Shown one piece after another: positions 1-7,582 of a stretch of 64,000 bases of DNA. The stretch is from DATLLN01 sp963720885 (GTDB lineage: Bacteria > Actinomycetota > Thermoleophilia > Gaiellales > JAICJC01). Made by a program: the position numbers and the translations under genes. The stretch is taken from the NCBI GenBank assembly GCA_963720885.1, contig CAVRGW010000004.1, forward strand, positions 465,722 to 529,721, given 5' to 3'. A model generated the notes under the pieces. That model did no database searches and was not told the origin of the DNA. It worked only from the letters and a program-made list of their open reading frames with translations. How positions within the stretch are numbered: position 1 is the stretch's first letter; every line of letters begins with the position of its first letter.

Positions 1-997
1 CGAAACTACGACTACCGCTACGCCTGGATCCGCGACCAGTGCTACACCGGCCAGGCCGTCGCCGCCGCCGGGCCACACCCCTGCTGGACACCGCCGTCGC
101 CTTCGTCGCGCGACCGACTACTCGCTGACGGGAAGCACCTCAAGCCCGCCTACACCGTCACCGGCGGAGACGTCCCCGACGAGCGACCACTCGCGCTGCC
201 CGGCTACCCGGGCGGCACCAACATCGTCGGAAACTGGGTCAACCACCAATTCCAGCTCGACGGCTTCGGCGAGTCGCTGCTCCTGTTCGCTGCCGCCGCG
301 CGGCACGACCATCTCGACGCCGACGCCTGGCGGGCCGCCGAAGCCGCGGCCGAGGCGATCGCCGCGCGATGGCACGAGCCCGATGCCGGCATCTGGGAGA
401 TCACCCCCGCGGCATGGACACACAGCCGCCTGATCTGTGCCGCCGGCCTTCGCGCCATCAGCCACCACAGCCCGGGAGATGAACAGGCGGCACGATGGGC
501 CTCACTCGCCGACAAGATCGTCGCGGACACCGCCACGCACGCACTCCACCGATCCGGACACTGGCAACGCGCCGCCGACGACCCCAGCCTTGACGCGGCA
601 CTGCTCCTGCCCGCCCTCCGCGGCGCGATCCCCGCCGACGACCCGCGCTCGGTCGCCACACTCCACGCGATCGATCGACCAGCTGACCCAGGACGGCTAC
701 GTCTACCGCTACCGCCCAGACGAACGGCCACTCGGCAACGCGGAAGGCGCCTTCCTGGTCTGCGGCTTCTGGATGGCCCTGGCCTGGGCGCAGCAGGGCG
801 AACACACCGCAGCCGCACGCTGGTTCGAACGAAACCGCGCCGCATGCGGACCACCCGGCCTGCTCGCCGAAGAGTTCGACGTCACCCAGCGTCAACTGCG
901 CGGCAACCTCCCCCAAGCGTTCGTGCACGCGCTGCTCCTGGAATGCGCCGCCGCGCAGCACACCCAATCGAGCGACGAGGGATTCGCCGAACAGTGA
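1..997 (+). pseudogene. GH15-family glucoamylase/trehalase-like enzyme, C-terminal part, frameshifted
   Basis: The window opens inside a glycoside hydrolase family 15 protein, which hydrolyses alpha-linked glucose oligomers or trehalose. Recognisable segments are NYDYRYAWIRD at the very start, PAYTVTGG and LPGYPGGTNIVGNWVNHQF (about 150-260) and the C-terminal EGAFLVCGFWMALAW and LLAEEFDV (about 745-880). The frame is not continuous. Around 70-113 the expected HPLLDTAVAFVA lies in another frame before the original frame resumes, and near 665-672 the reading shifts again, from HAID to IDQLTQDGYVYRYRPDE. The stop (995-997) overlaps the next gene. Family assignment is firm. Whether the shifts are decay or sequencing error cannot be told here. 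Confidence 0.85.
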
Positions 998-1449
998 GAC
1001 CAACGCTCTCACTGCCCGGACGATCGCACCGCCGCCCTGGCGACGCCGATCGACCCTCCATCGACCGAGCCCAGCTCGCATGTGCCGCGTATGGATTGGC
1101 ATTGATGCTCGCGCCAGGTCCGATACTCCGCACCTTCCCTGGGCGACACATCGACGCCGACCGCCGTGCGCTGCTTGCAACTCGCGCCCTTGGAGCGCGG
1201 CACCTCATTCAAGCAACCGCGCTCATGCGGCACCCCAACCGCCGATGGATGCTCGCCGGTGCCTGCATCGACGCGACCCATGCCGCCACCATGCTCGCTC
1301 TCGCAGTGGCCCGACCCAACCGGCGAGCACCTGCCACGACCAGCGCCACGTTCGCCCTGCTCATCGCCGCCGCCGAAATCCGCGGATCGTGGCGCTCCCA
1401 ACACCGCCTCTGGGTCCGGAGCGGCACACGATCGACCACGACACCATGA
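994..1449 (+). CDS. Small membrane protein of unknown function
   Basis: A GTG start at 994 overlaps the stop of the GH15 gene, and its own stop overlaps the next ATG by 4 nt, so three genes read as one translationally coupled operon. The 151-residue product has a basic N-terminus and hydrophobic stretches around LACAAYGLALMLAPG, MLAGACIDATHAATMLALAV and TFALLIAAAEI. The pattern of a conserved GARH motif between helices resembles small DUF4267-type membrane proteins, but I cannot confirm this. An upstream in-frame ATG (844) would run through the GH15 gene and is not preferred. Confidence 0.6.
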   Translation: MRPTLSLPGRSHRRPGDADRPSIDRAQLACAAYGLALMLAPGPILRTFPGRHIDADRRALLATRALGARHLIQATALMRHPNRRWMLAGACIDATHAATMLALAVARPNRRAPATTSATFALLIAAAEIRGSWRSQHRLWVRSGTRSTTTP

Positions 1450-2390
1450 CGACCACTCACCCACAGCCAACCCGCCCGTCGGGTCGACAGATCGAGATCA
1501 CGCACGCCGCCCAGCGCGCCTGGGTTGTCGAAGTGGGCGGCGCGCTGCGCGCCTACCAAGTCGAGGAGCACGATGTCCTCGATGGCTACAGCGCGGACGA
1601 GCGGTGTACCGCCGCCCGCGGCCACTCACTCATCCCGTGGCCAAATCGGCTACGCGACGGTCGCTACCGCTTCGCCGACCGCGACCATCAACTCCCGCTC
1701 ACCGAACCCGACAAGCACAACGCCATCCACGGACTGACCCGGTGGGCGAACTGGACTCCAGCCGATCACGCAGTCAACCAGGTGACGATGCGACACCGAC
1801 TGCACCCCCAACCCGGCTACCCCTTCGCACTTGATCTAGAAATCACCTACTCGCTCGCCGACGACGGCCTTCACGTCCACACCACCGCGACCAACATCGG
1901 CACGACACCCGCTCCCTACGGCACTGGCGCACACCCCTACATCGCCCCCGGCACGCCAACCCTCGACACCGCTCGACTGCGCGCCCCCGGACGGATCTGG
2001 CTTCCCACCGACGACCGCGGTATCCCGACCGGAGCAGAGCCCGTCACCGACACCGACTATGACTTCCAAGCGCCGCGCCTGATCAGGACAATCAAGCTCG
2101 ACACTGGGTACACCGACCTCGTCCGCGACAGCAACGGCATCGCCCACGTCGAGCTGCAAGCCGACACACGCACCACAACGCTCTGGCTCGACCAGACCTA
2201 CCCATACGTGATGCTGTTCACCGGGGATTCGCTCCCCGACCCAAACCGCCGCCGGCGCAGTCTCGGCGTCGAGCCGATGACCTGCGCCCCAAACGCATTC
2301 CAGACGGGCCACGGCCTCCACACGCTCCAGCCCGACGAATCACACACAGCGTGCTGGGGGATCACCACGTCGATCCGCATTGACGGTTGA
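1446..2390 (+). CDS. Aldose 1-epimerase (galactose mutarotase) family protein
   Basis: This 314-residue protein should interconvert alpha and beta anomers of an aldose sugar in the cytoplasm. Family landmarks are in order: PWPNRLRDGRY near residue 65, AIHGLTRW near 95 (sugar-binding His), GTGAHPYI near 160 (catalytic His) and GVEPMTCAPNAF near 275 (catalytic Glu). The ATG at 1446 overlaps the preceding stop in an ATGA motif. A longer in-frame reading from 1080 would cover the previous gene and is rejected. Its place after a GH15 enzyme fits a role in handling glucose released from alpha-glucans or trehalose. The gene appears intact. Confidence 0.9.
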   Translation: MTTTHPQPTRPSGRQIEITHAAQRAWVVEVGGALRAYQVEEHDVLDGYSADERCTAARGHSLIPWPNRLRDGRYRFADRDHQLPLTEPDKHNAIHGLTRWANWTPADHAVNQVTMRHRLHPQPGYPFALDLEITYSLADDGLHVHTTATNIGTTPAPYGTGAHPYIAPGTPTLDTARLRAPGRIWLPTDDRGIPTGAEPVTDTDYDFQAPRLIRTIKLDTGYTDLVRDSNGIAHVELQADTRTTTLWLDQTYPYVMLFTGDSLPDPNRRRRSLGVEPMTCAPNAFQTGHGLHTLQPDESHTACWGITTSIRIDG

Positions 2391-2728
2391 TGGAGATACG
2401 AGTCGGCCCACCAACCCTCACCATCCACGCCGACGAGCAGTTCTCGGTCGGCGCCCCGTACGCGACCATCGCGCCCACAACACCAACAGGGATACTTCAG
2501 CTCCGACACGCGGATCGCGTCCCGCTATCACCCGACCCTCACCGACGCACCCCACACTGCCCAACAGCGCAGTCGTCGCCCGCGCTCTCGGCACGCCACG
2601 AGTTTGCGAACGCGGACATGTTCACGCGGCGAGGCCCACTCGCAGCAAACCAGGTGCACCTACGACTCGACCGAACAATCCACGACGGCGTGCATGAGAC
2701 TTCGATCTCCGCGTCGCTAGGTTCGTAG
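2390..2728 (+). pseudogene. Glycogen-debranching enzyme N-terminal fragment (GDE_N-like)
   Basis: The frame begins with an ATG overlapping the epimerase stop and reads PPTLTIHADEQFSV. After a shift near 2490 the second frame gives GYFSSDTRIASRY, the F-xxDTR-xxSR motif of amylo-alpha-1,6-glucosidase N-terminal domains. The first frame then resumes with SARHEFANADMF and QVHLRLDRTIHDGVHE. The family protein is usually about 700 residues, but here the sequence stops after roughly 112 codons, 8 nt before the MarR gene, so the catalytic domain is missing. It is a truncated and frameshifted remnant of the same carbohydrate operon. Recognition rests on motif pattern only. Confidence 0.65.
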
Positions 2729-2735
2729 GAGCTGC

Positions 2736-3197
2736 GTGACCAAACAATCGTCAGGTCAAGCCAAACGATCTAACGCGACGGTGAAACCGCCGACGCCCGA
2801 AACCAACATCGATCTCGTTCAACACATCGCTGAGCTTTGGGTTCACCTTCGCGGGTTCACACGCGCGACCGAACGAGCAGCCCGCAAGAACCGGCTCACT
2901 CCGCAACGATATCTGCTGCTGCTCGTGATCAGCGCAGCGACGGACGGTCAGGGGGTGGTAACGGTTAACCACGTCACCAAACAGCTGCGGCTTGCTCAAA
3001 GCAGCGTTACCGGATTGATCGCTCGCGCCGAGGCCGCCGGAATAGTCGCCCGGTCTGACTCGCCCGTGGACGGTCGCCAGACCGAGATACGCCTGACCGA
3101 GGAAGGCGAGCGGCGGCTTCAAGCAACGATCAGCGACCTCGGAGTCGAGCGGCGACAGTTCGCGGCTCTCGTGGCCGAACTCAAGGATTCGATCTAG
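2736..3197 (+). CDS. MarR-family transcriptional regulator
   Basis: A 153-residue winged-helix repressor. The core reads LTPQRYLLLLVISAA, then a recognition helix region (VNHVTKQLRLAQSSVTGLI) and the wing (DSPVDGRQTEIRLTEEGE), in the order usual for MarR proteins. The GTG start at 2736 is preceded by AGGAG at 2727-2731. The 38-residue N-terminal tail before the first helix is longer than usual and polar. The protein is clearly related to the second MarR gene at 4424, which shares LTPQRYLLLL. Its 3' end overlaps the tail of the opposing sugar-porter fragment by 17 nt. Ligand and target are unknown. Confidence 0.88.
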   Translation: MTKQSSGQAKRSNATVKPPTPETNIDLVQHIAELWVHLRGFTRATERAARKNRLTPQRYLLLLVISAATDGQGVVTVNHVTKQLRLAQSSVTGLIARAEAAGIVARSDSPVDGRQTEIRLTEEGERRLQATISDLGVERRQFAALVAELKDSI

Positions 3198-3534
3198 CTT
3201 GGTCCGCTGAGCGATGCTGTGGGCGATCCGCTGCTAGGCCGTTGACTGACGATCGATCAGCCTCCGCTTTCGCGTCTTGGCTCCGAGTCATCTGGATCTC
3301 TTCCAGACTGCGACCCTTCATCCCAGGTACCAGCCGCGCAAAGAAGACCACCGCGATCACGCCGACCACGGCGTACAGCCAGAATGTGCCCGCCTCGCCG
3401 AGATCGCCGGCCAGGGTGAGGAAGGTATACGACACGACAAAGTTGAAGGAGCAGTTGGCGACGGTGCAGAGCGCCTTGGCTGGGCCGCGCAGTTCCAGCG
3501 GAAAGATCGCCGGACGGGACTGAACCGGGCTCAT
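3181..3534 (-). pseudogene. C-terminal fragment of an MFS sugar porter
   Basis: About 90 residues match the last two membrane helices and the tail of the sugar-porter branch of the major facilitator superfamily: IFPLELRGPAKAL, then SYTFLTLAGDLGEAGTFWLY and the diagnostic PGMKGRSLEEIQ near the C-terminus. The full protein is normally about 450-480 residues, so some 80% is absent. Upstream of 3534 the sequence no longer resembles the family, so this is a deletion remnant. Together with the GH15, epimerase and debranching pieces it suggests a former carbohydrate-use locus. Confidence 0.75.
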
Positions 3535-3630
3535 GAACTGACCGACGTCGGCAACGTCGGACGCTCACTGCGTGGATCCGGAGCGCCACTGTGATCCGGA
3601 TACTAGGGCGCGCCCACCCGGCCCGCGACT

Positions 3631-4002
3631 CTAGGACGACGTTACCCAGGCGCGGGCATCGTCCGTCTCGTCGGTGCCGTACACCTTAACCTCACCTGGC
3701 ATTAGCCAGCCGAACCCATGGATCGCCCGGCGCAGCCATTCCGCGTCGCAAACGATGGCGATCCGCTCCCACGAGCGGATGCTACCGAGCCCGAGTTTCG
3801 CATCCTCCCACGCCGCACCGGCCGAGTAGTCAGAGAAGTCGGCTCCGAGCACGTACAGCATCCGCACGTTGCCGTCGCCCGCTGCCTCGCGTGCGGCGTC
3901 GACCGCAGGCACCAGCACGCTCTCATAGTCGCGGGCGGTCACCGGCCCATGCGCCTCAACCCCGACCACACCATCGGGAAGATCCGGGATCAGCGTCAAC
4001 AC
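3631..4002 (-). CDS. STAS/SpoIIAA-like domain protein
   Basis: A 123-residue cytoplasmic protein with the pattern of the SpoIIAA-like (PF11964-type) STAS family: an N-terminal strand pair (LPDGVVGVEAHGPVTARDYE), a middle segment (VRMLYVLGADFSDYSAGAAWED) and a C-terminal segment with WERIAIVCDAEWLRRAIHGF and GEVKVYGTDE. Members are small, usually stand-alone proteins of uncertain role. The length is typical for the family. The neighbours (a sugar-porter remnant and a small membrane protein) give no functional clue. Confidence 0.75.
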   Translation of the reverse strand: MLTLIPDLPDGVVGVEAHGPVTARDYESVLVPAVDAAREAAGDGNVRMLYVLGADFSDYSAGAAWEDAKLGLGSIRSWERIAIVCDAEWLRRAIHGFGWLMPGEVKVYGTDETDDARAWVTSS

Positions 4003-4201
4003 GATTCGCCTCCTCGTCTATGGTTGGTCCGGCAGGACGTCGTGTCAGCCCCGGCCGTAGAGATGTGCTGTCCTCTTTCGGGACGGGTTCCCGGGTCTCC
4101 AGGCTGAGAGCGAGCGCCTCGGTTCCGCGCTGCTTCCACGCGTAGCCGGCGCGTTCGCTGATGCCGGCGTACCGGCAGGAGGCTCGAACCAGTCTGGCGC
4201 C

Positions 4202-4390
4202 TCAACTCGCTGGGAAGCTGCGCGACCGGGAGCGCGCGGTGCTCCCGCGGGTGCGACCTTCGGTGCGCAAGCCGCGGCGGTCTCGGATCCGCCAGTCGTC
4301 CAACAGACCGAGCACCGCGTACACGGCGACCCCGCCGATAAACGCGATCCATGGCGCGAGAGCCAGGAGGTATTCGAAGTCCTTCTCCAC
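4202..4390 (-). CDS. Small membrane protein divergent from MarR
   Basis: A GTG start at 4390 gives a 62-residue protein with one strong membrane segment (YLLALAPWIAFIGGVAVYAV) followed by LLDDWRIRDRR and a low-complexity basic, Ser-rich tail. The tail may result from a frameshift. The start lies only 7 nt from the palindrome that also sits upstream of the MarR gene on the other strand, so both could share one operator. No family is recognised. Downstream (4003-4201) I see no other gene. Confidence 0.45.
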   Translation of the reverse strand: MEKDFEYLLALAPWIAFIGGVAVYAVLGLLDDWRIRDRRGLRTEGRTRGSTARSRSRSFPAS

Positions 4391-4396
4391 AGATAG

Positions 4397-4414
4397 ACCG
4401 TGTCACGGTATACT
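4397..4414 (+). promoter_or_regulatory. Palindromic operator abutting a -10 box, MarR promoter
   Basis: ACCGTGTCACGGT (4397-4409) is a perfect 13-nt palindrome, immediately joined to TATACT (4409-4414), a good -10 hexamer. A transcript starting about 7 nt downstream would begin near 4421, so translation from the ATG at 4424 would be nearly leaderless. The site also lies just upstream of the divergent GTG at 4390. MarR autoregulation through this site is an inference. Confidence 0.55.
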
Positions 4415-4423
4415 TTGCCTGGC

Positions 4424-4846
4424 ATGCGTGCGATGACCCAAGTCGAGTCGAACAGATCGAATGAAGATCTTCGCCATGTCGCGCGATTCCGGATCGCGCT
4501 CCGCCATTTCGAACGGCGGACAGACACTGTGCTGGCCGACTGCGGTCTGACTCCTCAGCGGTACCTGCTGCTTCTCACGATCGAGGCTCAGTCGATCGAG
4601 GGCGAGGCGACAGTGTCGAGCCTCGCGGACGATCTCGAGATGCCGCAGAGTACGGTTTCCGACCTCGTTGCCCGCGCGCACGGCGCCGGACTCCTGGTCC
4701 GTCGCCGATCTGACGGCGACGCACGCGTTTCCCATCTGTCCCTGACAGCCGAAGGCCACCATCGCCTCTATACCGCGGTTGACGCGTTGCGGGCCGAGCG
4801 CGGTGTGCTGCGGGCGACACTCGTCGGCCTGTCCCAGCTGATCTGA
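4424..4846 (+). CDS. MarR-family transcriptional regulator
   Basis: About 140 residues with the MarR winged-helix core: CGLTPQRYLLLLTIEAQ, VSSLADDLEMPQSTVSDLVA (recognition helix) and a wing with RRSDGDARVSHLSLTAEG. It resembles the regulator at 2736 and is probably a paralogue. Start candidates are ATG 4424 and ATG 4433; 4424 is chosen because it sits about 10 nt after the -10 box. The TGA stop overlaps the ATG of a tiny membrane protein (ATGA), so the two are translationally coupled. Confidence 0.85.
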   Translation: MRAMTQVESNRSNEDLRHVARFRIALRHFERRTDTVLADCGLTPQRYLLLLTIEAQSIEGEATVSSLADDLEMPQSTVSDLVARAHGAGLLVRRRSDGDARVSHLSLTAEGHHRLYTAVDALRAERGVLRATLVGLSQLI

Positions 4847-4980
4847 TGGCCGAGATCTTTCCGATCGATTTCACCGCTCCGCCCACGCTCGCCGAAGGGC
4901 GGCTGGCTGACTGGCTGGTGACGCTGATCATCGTCTGCGTGGCCGTGACAGCCGGCGTTTGGCTGTGGCGTAACGGCTGA
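4846..4980 (+). CDS. 44-residue single-pass membrane protein coupled to MarR
   Basis: The ATG at 4846 overlaps the MarR stop. The product reads MAEIFPIDFTAPPTLAEG, then a membrane helix (WLVTLIIVCVAVTAGVWLW) and a very short RNG tail. The small size, clean helix and ATGA coupling support a real gene, although no family is recognised. It might be an accessory or sensing partner of the MarR regulator. That is inference from arrangement only. Confidence 0.6.
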   Translation: MAEIFPIDFTAPPTLAEGRLADWLVTLIIVCVAVTAGVWLWRNG

Positions 4981-5030
4981 GACCAAGGTGGGATCTCCCA
5001 TACGGGTCGCTGCTTGGCGGCCTGCCGCTA

Positions 5031-5053
5031 GATACACCGTAGTACGATGTATC
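5031..5053 (+). promoter_or_regulatory. 23-nt palindromic operator just upstream of the 5057 gene
   Basis: The arms GATACACCGTA and TACGATGTATC surround a central G and match at 10 of 11 positions. The site ends 3 nt before the GTG start at 5057, so a bound repressor would block the promoter or start region. Which regulator binds is unknown; either MarR upstream is a candidate. Confidence 0.5.
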
Positions 5054-5056
5054 GCA

Positions 5057-5419
5057 GTGCCCAGCATCGGGGATCCGCTGAACGACCGCTCGTCAGGCAC
5101 CGCCATCGTCGTGGCCCGCTACCGCGTCGCCGAGTACGGGAACTGGTTGGAGCGCTTCTCATCGCAGAATCCGCAGCGCGCGCTGGCCGGAGCCGCCGGC
5201 CATTCCATCTCAGTGTCGCTCGACGATCCGCGACGAGTCGAGGCGGTCGTCGAGTTCGTGTCCCTCGAATCGGCACGCAGATACGAGGAGTTTCTGTTAC
5301 TGCCATCGACTCGGGATGGAGACCGACACGACGGCGTCGTCGAGCACGGGGCCGTATGGGTCGCGATCCGTTCGGAGCATCGAGCCTACGCCGACCACAC
5401 GGCGACGGACGATGCGTGA
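5057..5419 (+). CDS. Small alpha/beta protein, possibly ABM/ferredoxin-like barrel
   Basis: A GTG start gives a 120-residue cytoplasmic protein. Segments such as AIVVARYRVAEYGNWLERF, RVEAVVEFVSLESARRYEEF and the spacing of short strands and helices suggest a dimeric alpha/beta barrel like antibiotic-biosynthesis monooxygenase-type proteins. No catalytic residues can be named, so this is only a fold guess. It follows a strong palindrome and the MarR/small-membrane-protein pair on the same strand, so it may be a target of that regulator. Confidence 0.5.
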   Translation: MPSIGDPLNDRSSGTAIVVARYRVAEYGNWLERFSSQNPQRALAGAAGHSISVSLDDPRRVEAVVEFVSLESARRYEEFLLLPSTRDGDRHDGVVEHGAVWVAIRSEHRAYADHTATDDA

Positions 5420-5606
5420 CGACGTTCGCGGCCGACGTTGATCCGTACGCCGACGCGGCGAGCATCATCGTCCCGACCGCTACGGTGAGTGCCGCCGACC
5501 ATCCACCCCCGCACCGACCCTTCGCCACGCCCCTCCGATAGCGCAGTACGGTTTATCCGATGACAGTACGCCAGATCCGCCCGGACGCTCCAGTGTCGAC
5601 CCAAAG

Positions 5607-7214
5607 GTGAGCAGCCACTCACAGCCGCCGATCGGACACGCTCCCCCGCTTCCCAGCAATGCGCGGCCCGGCAGCGGCAGTGCAGTGGTACGCGGGTCTT
5701 CAAGACCAGCGGCACGTGGTTGGTTGATCCACATGGCGACTGCGCTGTGGCTTCTGTGCGCGGCGACGGCCGGAATCCTGCTCGCCCTCCGTGCGTTCGG
5801 CGAGGCTGCATATCCGCTGGGACCGGCTCGCATCGAGGTGCGCACCGAGATCTCGACGAGCGGGACTGTGGATGCGTATATCCCGCTGGCGGACTGGGGC
5901 GTGCGCACCCATCCCTTCTCAGCGCCGATCAGCCTAAACGCAAGGCTGGTCGCGGTCGACCGCGAAGCCGCGAGGGGCGCCCTCCGGGCGCCTGGTGGCG
6001 CAAATGCTCGGCTGCGTTCGATTCAGAGCGATGTGCCCGGCGTCGCACGCTCTGCGCTGCGTCGCGCAGCTCTGGCCGCACTACTCGGTGGCGCAGCGGG
6101 AGGGACGGTTGGTGGATTGTCGCTGGCTGCTGTGGGCAGGCGCCGCCTGCTGATCCCGGTGGGCACCATCGCGGGCGCCGGCATCGCCGGCATATTGATC
6201 GTAGGCTGTGGCTTGCTCCTTCGCTCTCCAGACTACGGAGCGTTCCGCACACCCACATTCTACGCTCACGGCGCGGAGCTTCCGAGGCTGCTCGCAGCGT
6301 CCGATTCGTTCTCAGTGGCCAGCGCTTCCTACGAGTCCAGCTACCAACAAGCTGTGGCTGGGCTCGACGCTCTGATCGGCGCGGCGGCGGGAGGGAAACC
6401 CGCCGCTGCCCGGTCGTTTCTGGTCGGCTCGGACATCCACGCGAACTGGCTGACGCTCCCGACGTTCTCCCAATTCGCCGACGACCGCCCAGTGTTCCTC
6501 GTCGGCGACTACTCTCAGCAAGGCACTCCGATCGAGGCGGCGATCGCCGACCAGGCCGCGGATCTCGGCCGTCCGGTCGTGGTGGTTTCCGGCAACCATG
6601 ACACGCCAATCGTCATGCGCACCTTCGCACGTGCGGGAGCCGTAGTCGTTACACACAACGGGCGGCTGGATCCGTCTGGCCGAGTCCACGGCCCACCGGT
6701 GTTCACAGTCGCCGGCGTGCTCGTCGCCGGATACGAGGATCCTCTCGAGCGACAGGCCGGCAGCTATGGACATCGACTCGACTTCTCCCCGGCCGAGCTC
6801 GACGCCTACCGGGCAGCTGTCGAGCGGTGGTTCGATTCGCTGACCCCCCGACCGCAGATCGTCCTGGTGCACGATGCCCGTGTCGCGGGGACCTTAAGAC
6901 TCCATGTCGCTGCTGAGAGCAAAGCGCCGCTGCTCATTCTCACCGGGCACGACCACCAGCAACACATCGATCGCACAGGCAACACGGTGGTTGTCGATGG
7001 CGGCACTCTGGGAGCCGGCGGGGTGTTCGGAGTCGGCACCCAGCAAGCTGGGTTCGCCCAGGTGTATCTCGACGATGACGGCTGGCCAGCGGCGGTCGAC
7101 CTGATCAGCGCGGACCCGATCACAGGAAACGCCAGCGCCCAACATCGAACACTGACAGAACACCCCATACCACCGCCCACCGCACGAGACGAGTCGGGCG
7201 TTCCGACCACGTGA
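5607..7214 (+). CDS. Membrane-anchored metallophosphoesterase
   Basis: A 535-residue protein from a GTG start. After a polar N-terminus there is a membrane helix (residues about 42-62) and two more around 150-205, then a calcineurin-like phosphoesterase domain with all five metal motifs in order: SDIHAN near 272, GDYS near 298, GNHD near 329, VHD near 421 and GHDHQ near 447. The enzyme should use two metal ions to hydrolyse phosphoesters, probably outside the membrane given the domain order. The substrate is not evident. The gene stands alone, intact, and is followed by a hairpin at 7239-7275. Confidence 0.88.
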   Translation: MSSHSQPPIGHAPPLPSNARPGSGSAVVRGSSRPAARGWLIHMATALWLLCAATAGILLALRAFGEAAYPLGPARIEVRTEISTSGTVDAYIPLADWGVRTHPFSAPISLNARLVAVDREAARGALRAPGGANARLRSIQSDVPGVARSALRRAALAALLGGAAGGTVGGLSLAAVGRRRLLIPVGTIAGAGIAGILIVGCGLLLRSPDYGAFRTPTFYAHGAELPRLLAASDSFSVASASYESSYQQAVAGLDALIGAAAGGKPAAARSFLVGSDIHANWLTLPTFSQFADDRPVFLVGDYSQQGTPIEAAIADQAADLGRPVVVVSGNHDTPIVMRTFARAGAVVVTHNGRLDPSGRVHGPPVFTVAGVLVAGYEDPLERQAGSYGHRLDFSPAELDAYRAAVERWFDSLTPRPQIVLVHDARVAGTLRLHVAAESKAPLLILTGHDHQQHIDRTGNTVVVDGGTLGAGGVFGVGTQQAGFAQVYLDDDGWPAAVDLISADPITGNASAQHRTLTEHPIPPPTARDESGVPTT

Positions 7215-7238
7215 CTGGCTCGCCAATCGCAGCCTTTT

Positions 7239-7275
7239 TTTGAGGACTTGAGCGGATGCTCCGCCCGTCCTCAAA
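7239..7275 (+). terminator. Nested hairpin after the phosphoesterase gene
   Basis: TTTGAGGAC (7239-7247) pairs perfectly with GTCCTCAAA (7267-7275), and an inner GAGC/GCTC stem lies in the loop. There is no downstream T-run, so it is a possible but not classical terminator for the gene ending at 7214. Confidence 0.45.
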
Positions 7276-7576
7276 CGATCCTCACACTACACCGCAATAC
7301 TCAAGAGAGTCGTCGAGAACTCCCCCCTACTCAACGACGCGTAAGTATCGCCAGGGGGCTCCGGCCCGGCGGTCAATGAAATGGGTCGGTTCCCCCTGAG
7401 CGATCGCGCCCAGGCGGTCGCGTTGGCCAAAACGAACGGACTCGGACTCGGGCTCGAGATTGCCGCCAGCGAGCGCATCCTGTCCATCCCCCGAGGACGC
7501 CGCCGCATCCTGGGCGGAGAATCGCGTATCCATGTGCTGAATGCGCGTTTCGAGCCTCAGCGGCGCGTTTCGAGCC
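7276..7576. other. Non-coding stretch between convergent genes
   Basis: I see no convincing gene between the hairpin and the end of the minus-strand ATP-grasp-like gene. Open frames here have no recognisable motif. The only visible structure is a two-unit direct repeat at its right end. Confidence 0.5.
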
Positions 7577-7582
7577 TCAGCC
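7543..7582. repeat. Two tandem 20-nt direct repeats
   Basis: GCGCGTTTCGAGCCTCAG occurs at 7543-7560 and again at 7563-7580, giving a 20-nt period. The second unit contains the stop codon of the minus-strand gene (7577-7579), so the duplication lies at the gene's very end. Confidence 0.8.
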
